Shown: in pieces, positions 11,666-24,248 of the stretch
How the letters are laid out: the number at the start of each line of letters is the position of its first letter
Position numbering within the stretch: the stretch's first letter is position 1
Assembly (NCBI GenBank): GCA_947561585.1
Contig: CANNZV010000868.1
Span: 143,400-207,399, forward strand
DNA length: 64,000 bases
Direction of reading: 5' to 3'
Source: Caprella mutica
Taxonomy: Eukaryota > Arthropoda > Malacostraca > Amphipoda > Caprellidae
The notes under the pieces: generated by a model
Seen by the model: only the letters and a program-made list of their open reading frames with translations
Database searches by the model: none
Told to the model about the DNA's origin: nothing
Program-made: the position numbers and the translations under genes

Positions 11666-11816
11666 ATGGTAAGTTCCGAGTTATCGAAAGGTTTCATATT
11701 TTCGATTATGGTAAGAAAAATTGTTCGATTTAAAAAGAAAATTAATAATAATTTCCCTAAAGTATAATTTATTCGTATAGGATTTGTGGAACCGTCTGAT
11801 AAATGTTCTTATCCCA
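11666..11816. mobile_element. Hairpin MITE, internally shortened
   Basis: Left end GGTAAGTTCCGAGTTATCG and a degenerate complementary right end near 11790-11816. It lacks the GGTATCC centre. Next to it, 11817-11890 has a short imperfect hairpin built on ATTCCTGGAATATTCCTAC. Confidence 0.5.
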
Positions 11817-12194
11817 GGCAAGTAGGATTTATTCTGGAATATTAAAAAAATATTTCGGAGAACAAGAATATATTCCTGGAATATTCCTACTCGTAACCAC
11901 AGAGCAAAATATAAGTTCCAATTCATACTCTATATATGTATACCTATATAGTTAGTTTATTAGTTATTTCCAATATTTTATTTCATATATATTTTCTCTT
12001 TTTCTCTTTTTCACGTTAGCTGTATTTTCATCACCGTCAGTGTGGTGTGTAATGGATTCAGGGGGATAGCACCATTGGGGGAGAGAGGGGCCCAGTGTTA
12101 GGTAATCGGTTTGGCTTGCATACAAATATTGTTAGGGTGAAAATCCCCTCATAGTATTTTTCAATGTGTGCCTATGACGTCATAAATGAACAAC

Positions 12195-12255
12195 AAATAA
12201 GGTAAAGCGCCTATCTACCTTTGTAAGAATTACAGATAGGCTTTTTACCTTATTT
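12195..12255. repeat. Short perfect-type hairpin
   Basis: 22-nt arms (AAATAAGGTAAAGCGCCTATCT and its near complement) with an 18-nt loop and about two mismatches. Size fits a miRNA precursor stem, but there is no evidence of expression; it may equally be a transposon remnant. Confidence 0.35.
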
Positions 12256-12368
12256 CATTTGCCCTTTATTTTCATTTCAACACTTTCAATGTACTTTGTA
12301 AGGATTAAAAAGAGAAAGAATTCATATTTAATATTCTATACTATTCTTCTTCTATATAACTAACTATA

Positions 12369-12542
12369 CGGGCAATGTCACATGAGCGTTTTTGCCCAGC
12401 GTTTTACAGCCTTCTCACAGCGTTTTCACAGCGTTTTTGACTCTGAAGAAATTATTGTTAAACCCATTTCATATGTATCCATGTTACGCGACACTTTTGG
12501 AGCGTTAAAAACGCTGCAAAAATGCTCGTATGACATGCCTTT
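12369..12542. mobile_element. MITE with GCAATGTCACATGAGCG ends
   Basis: The left arm GGGCAATGTCACATGAGCG and right arm ending CTCGTATGACATGCC are inverted complements over about 35 bp. AGCGTTTT units are repeated inside. About 170 bp, noncoding. Confidence 0.6.
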
Positions 12543-12550
12543 AACTTAAT

Positions 12551-12800
12551 CTCCGAGAATTCAGAGTTATCGGAGAATTCCACGTTTTCGGTCATAAAAT
12601 TTAAAAAAAATATTAATAATTTATAATTTAAGTTATATAGTACTTGGTAGTCATGGATACCAATTGAAATAACGAGACAAAATGTGCGGGTATCATGGAT
12701 ACCAATCAAAATATATATATATATATATATAAAATTATTATTTTCTGTAGTTTTTCTTTTATGTTCGAAAATGTGGAACTGTTCGATAACTGAAGTTACC
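12551..12800. mobile_element. Hairpin MITE copy with TA microsatellite
   Basis: Ends CAGAGTTATCGGAGAATTCC and GTTCGATAACTGAAGTTACC. Holds two GGTATCATGGATACC-type centre units and a (TA)n tract at about 12713-12731. Confidence 0.65.
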
Positions 12801-13099
12801 ACCACAATAGATAAAAATACGTCCTTTTCAGTTAGTATCTACGCCACTTTCAGATCGTAGAAGTCGCTTCCCCTCGCAACAGCAGAGATGTTTCTTTTGT
12901 TATTTCCACCACCTCCAAATTATCCAATTTAGATTTGGAGGCTTGGAAATGAGGGGAGAAAAATATTCATGGCTGACAACTCAATTTGCTGATGAAATTT
13001 GTAAATGGTGCTGCTAAAAGTGGGAATAATTTAATTCAATGAAGAGTAGAGGAGATTTTCAGAAATAAAACGGTTGAGAATTCTCATAAAAGTAGGTGC

Positions 13100-13246
13100 T
13101 GTGTAAATTACGAATTATCGGTCAGTTTCACATCTTCGGTCATATGAGAAAAAATGGTATTATAATTTTTTGTATTCTAATTATTATGTCCTTTATTCTT
13201 ATATGAACGAAGATGTGAAACTGACCGATAATTAGTAATTCACCCT
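13100..13246. mobile_element. Hairpin MITE, short copy without centre palindrome
   Basis: About 45-bp terminal inverted repeats almost perfectly complementary (AAATTACGAATTATCGGTCA ... GACCGATAATTAGTAATT). The centre is reduced to AT-rich spacer. The low arm divergence suggests recent activity. Confidence 0.75.
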
Positions 13247-13393
13247 AGTGTATTTTTTCAGGAGCGAATGATATTATTTTTAATTACTTATACATACATT
13301 AAACTGGCATATGTTTTGAGTTTAATCTACTATTAAACTCATGAAATCAAAGTAAAAGTAAAACAATCGTTATTGGTCTTGATTGAGCCAATA

Positions 13394-13650
13394 ATTTAAA
13401 TGTTGAATTTTTAGAAGTTGAATTTTTAAAAGTTGAATTTTTAGAAGTTGAATTTTTTAAAGTTGAATTTTTAAAAATTGAATTTTTGAAAGTTGAATTT
13501 GTAAAAAGTTGAATTTTTAAAAGTTCAATTTTTAAAAGTTCAATTTTTAAAAGTTCAATTTTTAAAAATTGAATTTTTAAAAGTTGAATTTTAAAAAAGT
13601 TGAATTTTTAAAAGTTGAATTTTTCAAAATTGAATTTTTAAAAGTTGGTT
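13394..13650. repeat. Minisatellite, 15-bp unit
   Basis: About 17 copies of TTGAATTTTTAAAAG with frequent single-base variants. Noncoding. Confidence 0.9.
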
Positions 13651-14224
13651 TTTTTCTAAAGTTACCTGATTTTCAGTTACATCAAGATTTCATTCAAAAG
13701 TTTCCAGATTTCGCAAGATAAGTTTCATTCAAAAAAGATATTTCAAAATCAATGCACTATACACACTGCAGAATGTGTATAGCCATTAATGTGAACACAA
13801 AAAATTCACTTCAGACTACTAGTTGACATCTTGATAATGGTTCTTAACTAATAAGTTATTCCGTATTTTCTATTGACTACGTAGTTCCTAAGCTACGTAG
13901 GTACTACATTCATGTCTAAAATTCTGAAACTGTCACCGGTTTTAAGAAATTATAATTCATTGAAAATTTTAACTCTTCAACGTCCAAATTGATTAATACG
14001 GGAAAAAAATCTTTATTATTAGAATTTATTTGTTTTAAAAATATTAAAATTAGGCCTACAATTATTTAGTTTATTGTTCCGCTGATGTTATCTTCATATT
14101 TGAATGTTCGAAGAGAAATAGATGTTTTTCTTATTCAAAATTAGATCATTTAGCAATCACTTAATTATTTGAGTTGATAATATTAATGAATCATTAAATT
14201 CAAAAACTACTAAACTTGCGTAAA

Positions 14225-15045
14225 TTTTCCATTCACTAATGAACTGTAGAGTGTACCTAGATACACCTGTGTTCATGAACTGTAGAGTGTACCTAGATAC
14301 ACCTGTGTTCATGAACTGTAGAGTGTACCTAGATACACCATGTGTTCCTGAACTGTAGAGTGTACCTAGATACACCATGTGTTCATGAACTGTAGAGTGT
14401 ACCTAGATACACCTGTGTTCATGAACTGTAGAGTGTACCTAGATACACCTGTGTTCATGAACTGTATAGTGTACCTAGATACAACTGTGTTCATGAACTG
14501 TAGAGTGTACCTAGATACACCATGTGTTCATGAACTATAGTGTACCTAGATACACCTGTGTTCATGAACTGTATAGTATACCTAGATACACCTGTGTTCA
14601 TGAACTGTAGAGTGTACCTAGATACACCATGTGTTCATGAACTATAGTGTACCTAGATACACCTGTGTTCATGAACTGTATAGTATACCTAGATACACTA
14701 TGTGTTCATGAACTGTAGAGTGTACCTAGATACACCTGTGTTCATGAACTGTATAGTATACCTAGATACACTATGTGTTCATGAACTGTAGAGTGCACCT
14801 AGATACACCATGTGTTCATGAACTGTAGAGTGTACCTAGATACACCATGTGTTCATGAACTGTAGAGTGTACCTAGATACACCATGTGTTCATGAACTGC
14901 AGAGTGTACCTAGATACACCATGTGTTCATGAACTGTAGAGTGTACCTAGATACACCATGTGTTCATGAACTGCAGAGTGTACCTAGATACACCATGTGT
15001 TCATGAACTGTAGAGTGTACGTATAGATACATCATACATATGTGC
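14225..15045. repeat. Minisatellite, 33-37-bp palindromic unit
   Basis: About 22 copies of a unit containing two palindromes, GTTCATGAAC and GTGTACCTAGATACAC, joined by CTGTAGA and a CATGT spacer of variable presence. The minus-strand frame across part of it is a by-product of the repeat. Confidence 0.95.
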
Positions 15046-16280
15046 TCATGAATGATTGTTTTCAGTGTACGTTTTAATTACTGCTAAGCTAAGCCCTTAC
15101 CAGACGTTTCAATCCTCTTTCTAATGAGGTATTTTGTGCAATTATTTAGATATTTTCCTCAATCGACTGGTTAAACAAATGTGTACGCTTTAATATATTA
15201 GAACATATATAGTGTGCGTTTATATAATACCTATTGTGATTTTCAATTCTAAAAAATACTCTTCCTATTTTTTCATATGCTTTTTTTAAATGTAACAAGA
15301 CAAGAATATCATAATTTCTACGTTCTATCAACATTAAATTGATTCAGAGAATAAAGGATTAAAAAAAAACACCATTGTATCCACCACCATTCAGTAAATA
15401 TATGTACTGATTCAAAAACATAATACTCTATATGGATTCTAAACTTGTCAAACATGATTTATAGATGATACCCAATGTGTATTCAAACACTTTTCAAATT
15501 TATTGTTTGATGTTAACAGAATGTATTTTGACAAGAATATATTTCAGTGTAGGTACAGGAAGTGTTGGTACGCTTCTGCACCTACATTAGCAACCTACCA
15601 CCAAAAAGTAGAGTGATGGAGAGCTCAGAACTTCGAGTCACGTGATGTACAACTTTCCAAAAAGTAAATGTACTTCCATAGTTCGAAAACTGAACTTTTA
15701 TACCGATGAATGTAGCTAATAGAAATAATTTAATCGATGTACAATAGAGATAAATTCATAATGGTTTCAAAATGATGGGTGATTGGATAATATTTTTTAA
15801 ATTTCATACCCCATGACTTAAAAGACTGATAGTACCTATTCACAAACGGCTATTTTCCTTAATTGTGAAATGACTTTATGTGATATACAAGATGAAACTT
15901 AATTAAATATGATTAAAAAGAATAATACTTAGTACTTATCAAATTAAAATAGAAGTTAAATTGTTGCAAAATTTACTGAAAGTAGTAAACTGAAATTCTT
16001 TTCACATCACATAGTTTACAGATGTCGCTAGATATCTAGCGTTCATGAACCGTATTTCCGAATCAATACAATATATGTAAAGCACAGAAACACATTGAAT
16101 TAGCTATGTCATGTGTGTTCGTGTTGTTCTGTTTAGTTACTTTTGATTATATATCATTCTAGTTGCTTCTTCGGGAAGTTTGAATTTAAAATCATGAACT
16201 TTTCAATGAAATTAAAGTCAAAGTCCCAAGCCGTGCCTAAACCTGAGTACAGAGCTTCGCGCCACTTATCACAGACTTAT
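15046..16280. other. Intergenic DNA upstream of F-box gene 1
   Basis: AT-rich and without a supported gene. A perfect 16-bp palindrome CGCTAGATATCTAGCG lies at 16026-16041, and a short imperfect hairpin built on GTAGGTACAGGAAG near 15551-15587. Confidence 0.4.
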
Positions 16281-16356
16281 TTAGGCCTAACTTCATTCAT
16301 TTAGGCCTAAGTAACCTCTTTGTCTCTCTAGTCTGAATCTGGCAGCTTGTCTCAGT
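16281..16356 (+). promoter_or_regulatory. F-box gene 1 promoter
   Basis: Initiator TCAGT at 16352-16356 (+1 at 16354) is followed by a leader segment shared with the paralogue (GAGTTTCCTTCGAC). Two perfect TTAGGCCTAA palindromes lie at 16281-16290 and 16301-16310; the second is at -53 to -44, exactly as in F-box gene 2. No TATA box. Implied 5'UTR 86 nt. Confidence 0.55.
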
Positions 16357-16439
16357 GTTAGAGTTTCCTTCGACAGGGCTAGTGTGTCGAAAATACTTCA
16401 TTGTTCATAATAATCTGTGTTAAAAATAAACCGAAGAAG

Positions 16440-19400
16440 ATGGCTGAAGCAAGAGAGGTAAGTTCACATAAGTTCTCTATTTTAAAATTTACTGAAAATG
16501 ATGTAATGTGTATAGCGCAGTTTGATAAGAAAAATGTATTATCCTTAAGAGAAAGATATTGTTCAATTCAAATTTACCCGAATAATTCATTCATATATAC
16601 TATATTTAATATGAATTCAAGTTAAATGCAATAATAATTGTTGTCCTTTTAGAAATCATTACTAGCATTTCTAATAACGTAAGTTATAAGTTTGAATTTT
16701 AATAACATTTAGTTAACCATAGTGTTGTCGATTTGTTAAAATATTATGAATTCGTATATATTTGTAACTGTCAGCAGCAATCTATAAATGGTCACCTGAA
16801 ACACCTGGGTGCATCAGTTAGAGTTGTTTATATTTCTCAGTGCAATTATAAAATTTATCATATTTAAATTTTCAATCATGACTACGTGAAATTATTAAGT
16901 TTAGATAGTTTACAAGAAAACAATGATCGAGTTACGATGAAGATTATACAGGGTGTTTCATTTTAGATATGACAAAAGGCGACAGCTTGTATTATTTAGC
17001 AGAAAATAAATATTTCTCATGAATGATAAAACAAATATGAAAATAATTGAAAAGAAAAATATGAAAAGGGTTTATTTTGGGCTGTTAGGAAAGCTGTCTA
17101 ATTCTGTAAAATCGGAAATGAAACACCCTGTATAGTTGATAACAGATTGTACCGATAAAATATGGAGAGTAGAGAGATATGGAGGGTAGAGAGTTTTGGA
17201 GAGTACAGAGATATGGTGAGTAGAGAGATATGGTGAGTAGAGAGATATGGAGAGTAGAGAGATATGGAGAGTACAGGTTTTTCAAGGCAAGTAGTTCGTC
17301 ATGGTTACCGGTCCTTTCGCCAAAAACAACACTGCCGCACGAAACTCGCCGAAAATTTAAAAAAACACTGTACGCTATAAATAAAAAAAATTGTCGATCT
17401 AGGGTTAGGTTAGCGATCCGATTGAGGGCTTGCCCCACTCCCCGGCTTAGTTTGATAGTTGCAAAATGTATACTTTACATTTAATAAATATGGAAAAATA
17501 TTTACAACCCTTTACTTAGAGAAGCTTTTATTTGATTTTTTTGTACCAGTAAGTACGTTTCAACTTACAATTTATTCCTAATTACTTATTTAGACATTTA
17601 TATAACTTTACAAAAAATGAAGGAATGTCTAACAATTATAATTCTCTGTGTTGATTGTATTGGTATCCAAAGTACATATTAAGGGAATCGACACATCAAA
17701 CTTGGTGAAAATTATCATTTATTTTTTGCCGAAAGAGGTTTTTTCTATAGGTAGTGGACTTTCATGTCCCAAATTTTTGGGGTTGTGAGGGTCCGAATGG
17801 GGTCAGGTGACTGTCAAAAATATCATTTTTGGGGGGGGGGGGTTTCAGAAGGAACGTTAGGCAGTGTAGTTTTATGTCACCACCTACCCAACGCATGGAA
17901 CTTTGGGGGCAAGGGGTTATTTACGTTTTTTGCAAATATTTACGTATTTCCGTTTTTAGTCAAATATTTATGTTTTGGGCTCTACTGTAAAATGTGAATT
18001 TGTCACCTTAAAATGAATAGAAGTCGATAAGAAAACCAACTTTTTTATTTTCACAATCTCTTGCTGTTCATCACAGTTCAAAATCGGAAAGCGCTCTGTT
18101 GTTTTCCCTAATTATTAGGGATGGGTATGAATATCCAGGCTATAAGAAACAATTGTGTTATTTAATTTATGTTAGAAATATCTATATTTGGGTAGTTGGG
18201 AGCGTCTTAACCTTTGTATCAGTCCACAGTTACGTTTCAGGCTAGCTTGTTCTAGTGTAAAATTTACGGTAGTGCTTCCCTATGCTATAGTAATAAACCA
18301 CACGTTTTCTCTTTTGAACTTCAGCGGTAACTGTGATAATTCAATAGCTGTATTAGTTTATCAAGAATTTATTGGTAACTAAAATCACAGTTTGAGAGGA
18401 AAATATTTAAGAAATAATATTTTCATTTTGTTTGTCTAAGTTATTATTAGTATGTTATTTTCTTAATTTAATTAAACTAGCATTTACAAAAAGTTTTTTG
18501 TGATTTAGCACGTACTTTTCTTTTACCACTAACTGAAAGATGATTTTTACTCATAGTTTATTTGCAAAACATCAAATAAAAAATATAACACACTATTTGA
18601 TCACAGATTTATGGCGAACTTAGTTTTTAATTATTATTTATCTTTTGTGCTTTTCCCCCTAAAAATAAGTATTTATTTATTCTTCTTTTTCAGAATAGTC
18701 TGATGGACCTCCTGCCAGACGAATTGGTCTTGAAGGTTTTCGGCTACTTGGACCGTTTATCCGACAGAGGCACACTGTCCGAAGTTTCCTGGCGATTCAA
18801 CAGATTGGCCAAAATCAACGGTTGGAGAAAAAAACTGACATTAAATGTAAGTAGTCACTTTGTTCATTTATTTATTTTTCAGAAGAATATAAATTTTAAA
18901 AGGATAGATTTCAATAGACTAACTATCTTTCAATCAATAGATTTCTCTCGAAACTAAATATATATATGGTTACTTTGAACTTATTTCTCATCTTCTACTA
19001 GCTTTATACGTTTCTAACACTGTTTTATTTTTCCCCCATAGCATGAAGAAGTGAAACCATATTCGATATTGAATTCAAAGAAAGGAAAGAAAAGTAAAAA
19101 TGAAGAGACACAACTGATGAAGGAAGTGAAGATGTCACCACATTTAGAAACTCTATCCATTGAACCTATAAAGGAGTACATCTTCACGGGTTGTGGGTGG
19201 TATACCCATAGTGGTTCGATTCAATACGAAGAGGATGCCATTAAAGCTCTTTCTATGATTTTCAAGAACTGTAAGAAAATTCGGTATTTGCATTTCGAAG
19301 TTGATAAAAGAGGCTATTTACTCCGTGTACACAAAACTGGAAATCTTTTCTTCAAATTTATGCGTGACAGAAATGAATCGAATGAACTGGAAGATATATT

Positions 19401-20058
19401 TGCCATTTGTCCAGTTCCTTTAAAGCAAATAACTGTTCTGAGTAAACTACCTTCATTACTTAACCTGTTAAAATTATCGTGTGAAACGTTGGAAGAATTT
19501 CAATGTTCTGGTGACATTATTGATATGAAATGTTTTCAAGCTCTCTCATTGTGCACCAAGTTGAAAAAAGTATACTTTTGTAACTTTGATTTTTCACCAG
19601 AATGTATAGGAAAAGTAATTCCTAAAATGGCAGTCGAAGATCTTAAACTAGAAGAATTTTCACAGAATATGTCATCTGCAAGTCAACGCGCATTTCTAAC
19701 TGCATTTTTCAATGAAAATTTAAAATCTTTGGTCATTGATGCTTCAATCTTTTCTCAAAATGTAGTTATTTTAATCAATGATAAGTGCTCCAATTTGGAA
19801 AACCTGAAAATAAGAATAAATCAATTGCAGAGATCAGTTTCTGAAGAAATAAAAAAAATATTGAATTTTTGTGAACCCCTACAAAAAATCGATAAAATAT
19901 CTATAAATCATTTTACACAAGGAGAAATAGGAAAATATTTGCACGAAATTAATTTTGAATCAGAGCTTTATATGAGTAATCGTGGTCTTCTTCGTATAAA
20001 TTTCGAACGAAAAAATTACGGTTCTTCGTTTATATGCTCGGACTTAACTGAAGATTAA
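16440..20058 (+). CDS. F-box / leucine-rich protein, gene 1 (three coding exons)
   Basis: Model: exon 1 16440-16457 (MAEARE, then GTAAGT), exon 2 18694-18846 (after TTTTTCAG, ends before GTAAGT), exon 3 19042-20058 (after CCCCATAG, stop TAA). All junctions are phase 0 and give 395 residues. Residues about 9-45 form an F-box (LMDLLPDELVLKVFGYLDRL, then SDRGTLSEVSWRFNRLA), which in known proteins binds Skp1 in an SCF ubiquitin ligase. The rest is leucine-rich with irregular LRR-like strands (ETLSIEP, LEDLKLEEF, KSLVIDASIF, LENLKIRI), a plausible substrate-binding surface. Exon 1 was placed because the paralogue has the same ATG, length class and donor site. Intron 1 is 2.2 kb, intron 2 195 bp. 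Substrate unknown. Confidence 0.85.
16945..17134. mobile_element. MITE with TACAGGGTGTTTCATTT ends, in intron 1
   Basis: Terminal inverted repeats TACAGGGTGTTTCATTT and AAATGAAACACCCTGTA flanked by TA on both sides, as for Tc1/mariner-type insertions. About 190 bp, noncoding, within the first intron of F-box gene 1. Confidence 0.75.
17160..17275. repeat. Minisatellite, 17-bp unit in intron 1
   Basis: Six to seven copies of GGAGAGTAGAGAGATAT with variants. Frames through it on both strands are repeat-derived and not coding. Confidence 0.8.
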
Positions 20059-20108
20059 AATAATATTATATATCCCAAGTAGCAATGTTTCTTGAGTCAA
20101 TATTGGGA

Positions 20109-21754
20109 GTGACCGGTAATTTCCACCCTGGTAAATTCCACCCCGGTATATTCCACCCTAGGTATATTCCACCCCGGTAAATTCCACCTTACTTTTCAGG
20201 TTAGGTTTGGCTAGTTATTAATATTTGTCTTTATTAATATCATTTATAATACTAGGTAACCTGCATTTTCACGGTATCAAATTAAACCTTTTGTTGACTA
20301 ATCACAAGCTGTAAATTTTTCACTACACATGTAACAGAACAGCAGAAAGAAAGGTTGTGTGAACGCTCTATATTGGTTGATGTATTTAGATATTCAATCT
20401 CATGCTGATTTTCTTCCCTATCGCCAACACAACAGTGATATTAATTGTAAAATGATTGTAACCATAAACAATAATATCTCAAATTCTTATAGTTCTACTG
20501 AGAGATAGCTAAAGTTTCATTAATATCTAACAAAATATTAGAACAAGAAAAATAAGTCTCTATATTTGGGATATAAATAATTTAACAATTCCGAGATACA
20601 TGATACGATTAATTGTTTTTTAACTTTTTCTGTTTTTAGAGATATTCGGTGATCGCTCAGTAACATTTTAAGTTTTGAAAAGCTCCTTTCTTCTTCAACT
20701 GATGTCAAGGGGGGGTGTACTCGAAATACATTGCATTTTGTGCTATATTCCTTTCAATTTGCACCTCTTTCGCTCCAGCGATAATGCTTCGTATTTTTTC
20801 TATGTTTTGTAATCCAGGATTATTTGCTACAATACGGTTGGTATCATGTTGGCATCATCCTCATTCAAATCTACAAAATTTACACTCTTACGCCTATGTT
20901 TATCTGTTTCAAAGTGTGATACAACATTCGATTTCTTATAGCTACTTAACTTCGCATTGCATGGCTTGCATTTCAAAACACCGTTTTCATTGCATAACAC
21001 CAAAATTCATCAACAAAATTTCGTATCATGACGTTATCAGACTGCTAAACCTTAGGCATTATTAAGAGTTGTTAAGACTACGAGGACTTGGAACTAAATG
21101 ACTTGCCACAATATTACAAAAAAAACGGTAAATAGAAAATTGAGCAACTGTAGCGTAAACTATCTCTTAAATAGAGCTTTGAATGCTGTAGCATAGACAA
21201 AAATATCCTTAAAAAGAATTTCATATGCTTTGTATGCAAAATAGATTAATGCCTATAAAGCATGGATCATCTATGCTTTATAGCATTCTATGCTGTTATT
21301 CTGTTAGAGCATAGAAATTCGGGCTCTACTTATAAGCAAACAGCGAAAACATTGGGTGGGTTAAGTCTCTGTCAGTCGACCCCTTCCACACCTCATCCAA
21401 CCATTGTTGTAAGTGCACATATGCAGTTTCATGTTAAAAGGAATTAACATTAACTTTTTCAACACGTTAACTTTGAAATAAACTACCATATAAGGAATAT
21501 TTGTAATTCTATTAGGATAAAATTTAATTGACTTAAGCTACCTCTAAATATTGTCCAAATGTCTCAGGATATCCTCTGAGTTATTTTTTCATCGGTACAA
21601 ATTATTTAACAAATAGCAATCTAAAAATAAAATCTTTGATTTTTTATAGTCATCCAAATGAGCATTGTCACAGGTGTGGAATTTAACTGGGTGGAATTTA
21701 CCGGGGTGGAATTTACCGGGGTGGAATATACCGGGGTGGAATATACCTAGAACC
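20109..21754. mobile_element. Foldback-like element B in the 3' region of F-box gene 1
   Basis: Left end 20109-20190 repeats GGTAAATTCCACCCC-type units; right end 21671-21754 repeats the inverse GGTGGAATTTACCGGG. A perfect 9-bp duplication ATATTGGGA flanks it (20100-20108 and 21755-21763). The 1.5-kb AT-rich interior has no recognisable transposase. It starts 51 bp after the F-box stop codon, so it probably sits in that gene's 3'UTR. Confidence 0.85.
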
Positions 21755-21763
21755 ATATTGGGA

Positions 21764-22218
21764 TATCAATGGGACAACATAGGCCCGAGAATCAACATTG
21801 GATTACTAATGTTAATATCTTAGAATATATTTTCCTTTCAAGCAATCGTTGTGTAACATCCGTTACTCTTTTATGAGCAATAACTTTAATATGTTTTCTT
21901 GTCCTCAGATTATTTTATAAATTAAAATGTGTCTTAGAACTAACTATATTCAAGAACTACAGATTTCCAAGGTTAGATTTGTGTATGGTATTCATAAGAT
22001 TTTGTAGTCATAGGGCAGTCGATTCATGCCATCTTCTATAGTGTTGTTATAGTTCGGATCACTAAAAACTTATTTCTGTAATTATTAATCATGTTGAACA
22101 TTACCGTTGAAAAATTATGAATAAAATAGATGAAAATTATGAAAGTTAAGCACTCCAAATATTAATGAGGATAAATATATATAGCCCCCAAACAGTTCTT
22201 ATTCCTTACCACTTTTTG
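21764..22218 (+). other. Probable remainder of F-box gene 1 3'UTR
   Basis: Weakly alignable to the segment following F-box gene 2 (shared ATTTTATAAATTAAAA and ATAGTGTTGT stretches). No reading frame. Ends at the AATAAA inside the conserved block. Confidence 0.35.
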
Positions 22219-22394
22219 TGATTATAAATAAAAGGATTCTTTACAAATTCCACCGCTAGATGGTTTATTTTTGTTATCACTCTTTCAGTCTCAATTTAGA
22301 CGTCAGTGTTCATTGAAGTCCTTTTGTTCCTTCTTTCGAGTGATTATGACTGATGATACATTGGAAGTTTTTACCTCAAAGATGCAACCAAAGA
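22219..22394 (+). repeat. Conserved 3' block, copy 1, with poly(A) signal
   Basis: 176 bp identical to 31259-31434 apart from one C/T difference. It contains AATAAA at 22227-22232, placed to end the F-box transcript. Past this it includes CCACCGCTAGATGG and an ATG frame MTDDTLEVFTSKMQ common to both copies. The flanks are diverged. Confidence 0.85.
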
Positions 22395-23638
22395 TGGGCT
22401 TAATAATTCCTAGAGAATAAAATGACTAATTTTCTAAAATAATTCCTTATCCTGTAATATATTGAAAGCATGTCAGGAAACTATATACTAAAAAAGAATG
22501 TAGATATTTTTTAGATATTGTATGAATGATTTTGAAAAAAATAAACATAATCATTTTTATAAATTATTTCAAATCCTTCATAACCAAAATTATTTAATAT
22601 AGATATACAAATCTATTCAATCTGATCATTCTTAAAAACATCCTAATTGAACGAATTCTCAACATAATTTCGTACCTACTAAATCTCATCAGCTGTTAAT
22701 TACGAATCTCGAGTAAAAACAAAGTAAATTCTAGCAATGAAATATTTGAATGCATACAAAATAACATCAGATTTGAATTGATAATAATTAGTAACTAATG
22801 AGCTAATTGATGCCTGACGTTCACCATTTTAAACACTTACAATTTTGTTCGTGATATGAACACTATGCTAATTTCTTAAAGTGGTAGTTTTATCGAAAAT
22901 GATGCCATTAAAGTTTTTCAAAAAAAGGCGTAATGCATGTACATCTTGTTTCTAAATGCTACCCCTCAAAATAGGTAATTTAGTCATCATTAAATTCTTG
23001 ATAAAAAAATGAGCTGTTGAAGTATCAATCGAAACGGTGTCGGTCTGTTGAACATCGCAATCTCAGAGTTGGGTCCGTCGAGCAGGAGCTGCATGAGAAA
23101 CACCCATTTTTAACAAAGTACCGAAGTAAGTTTTGGACCAGACTTAGAGTGACTAGACCAAGCCAGCCTGAAACGAAACTCTGGTCTACCACAATGAATA
23201 TTTGGTGTGGCTGCTGTATAACTAACTGTAGTATAAGAGTCATTTTAAAGTTTTTTTAATAAACACGAAATGGTGCGTATAGCCACGGCCTTAGTATATA
23301 TCACATTATATAGAATAAATACAGTAGTTACAATTAACTGATATGTGACGGTGACGTAATCAAAACAACATATTTTAAGAGAAAATTAAGGGTGTAGTAC
23401 ATTAAATAACTGAATGGATCTATTACAGTTTTTTAGTGGCAATAAATAAATCATTTTTATAATTTCACACTATTCACTTGTCGTAAATATGATTTTAGAT
23501 AGCTACTATTATGAGGTCACCTCCACAAAATACCTCGATTGTCCTTATTATAGCAAATACATGTTCAATACTATTCACCATTTTGAAACCCGAATGGCAG
23601 AGTACAGCACTTTTGAAACAGAAATCTCTGAGAGTGAG
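22395..23638. other. Intergenic DNA, no supported gene
   Basis: AT-rich. 23017-23259 is less AT-rich and open on both strands (about 70-80 codons), faintly suggestive of a decayed transposase fragment, but no catalytic motif can be identified. Confidence 0.35.
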
Positions 23639-24248
23639 GTATCTTATCGTAGTATAATATCTTTGTTGTATCTTATTGTAGTGTAATATCTTTGTTGTAT
23701 CTTATCGTAGTATAATATCTTTGTTGTATCTTATCGTAGTATAATATCTTTGTTGTATCTTATTGTAGTGTAATATCTTTGTTGTATCTTATCGTAGTAT
23801 AATATCTTTGTTGTATCTTATTGTAGTGTAATATCTTTGTTGTATCTTATTGTAGTGTAATATCTTTGATGTATCTTATTGTAGTATAATATCTTTGCTG
23901 TATCTTATTGTAGTATAATATCTTTGATGTATCTTATTGTAGTATAATATCTTTGGTGTATCTTATTGTAGTATAATATCTTTGGTGTATCTTATTGTTG
24001 TATAATATCTTTGGTGTATCTTATTGTAGTGTATAATATCTTTGGTGTATCTTATTGTAGTGTAATATCTTTGGTGTATCTTATTGTAGTATAATATCTT
24101 TGGTGTATCTTATTGTAGTGTAATATCTTTGGTATATCTTATTGTAGTATAATATCTTTGGTGTATCTTATTGTAGTGTAATATCTTTGGTGTATCTTAT
24201 TGTAGTATAATATCTTTGGTGTATCTTATTTTAGTATAATATCTTTGA
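23639..24248. repeat. Minisatellite, 29-bp unit
   Basis: About 21 copies of TGTATCTTATTGTAGTATAA followed by TATCTTTGG. Variants are ordered: TTG-type units dominate the left half and GGT-type units the right, indicating local expansion. Confidence 0.95.

Noticed and set aside
23017..23259. Possible Tc1/mariner transposase fragment (IWCG-like word)
   Set aside because: Only a short WCG-like word resembles the family; no catalytic residues or terminal repeats could be placed.
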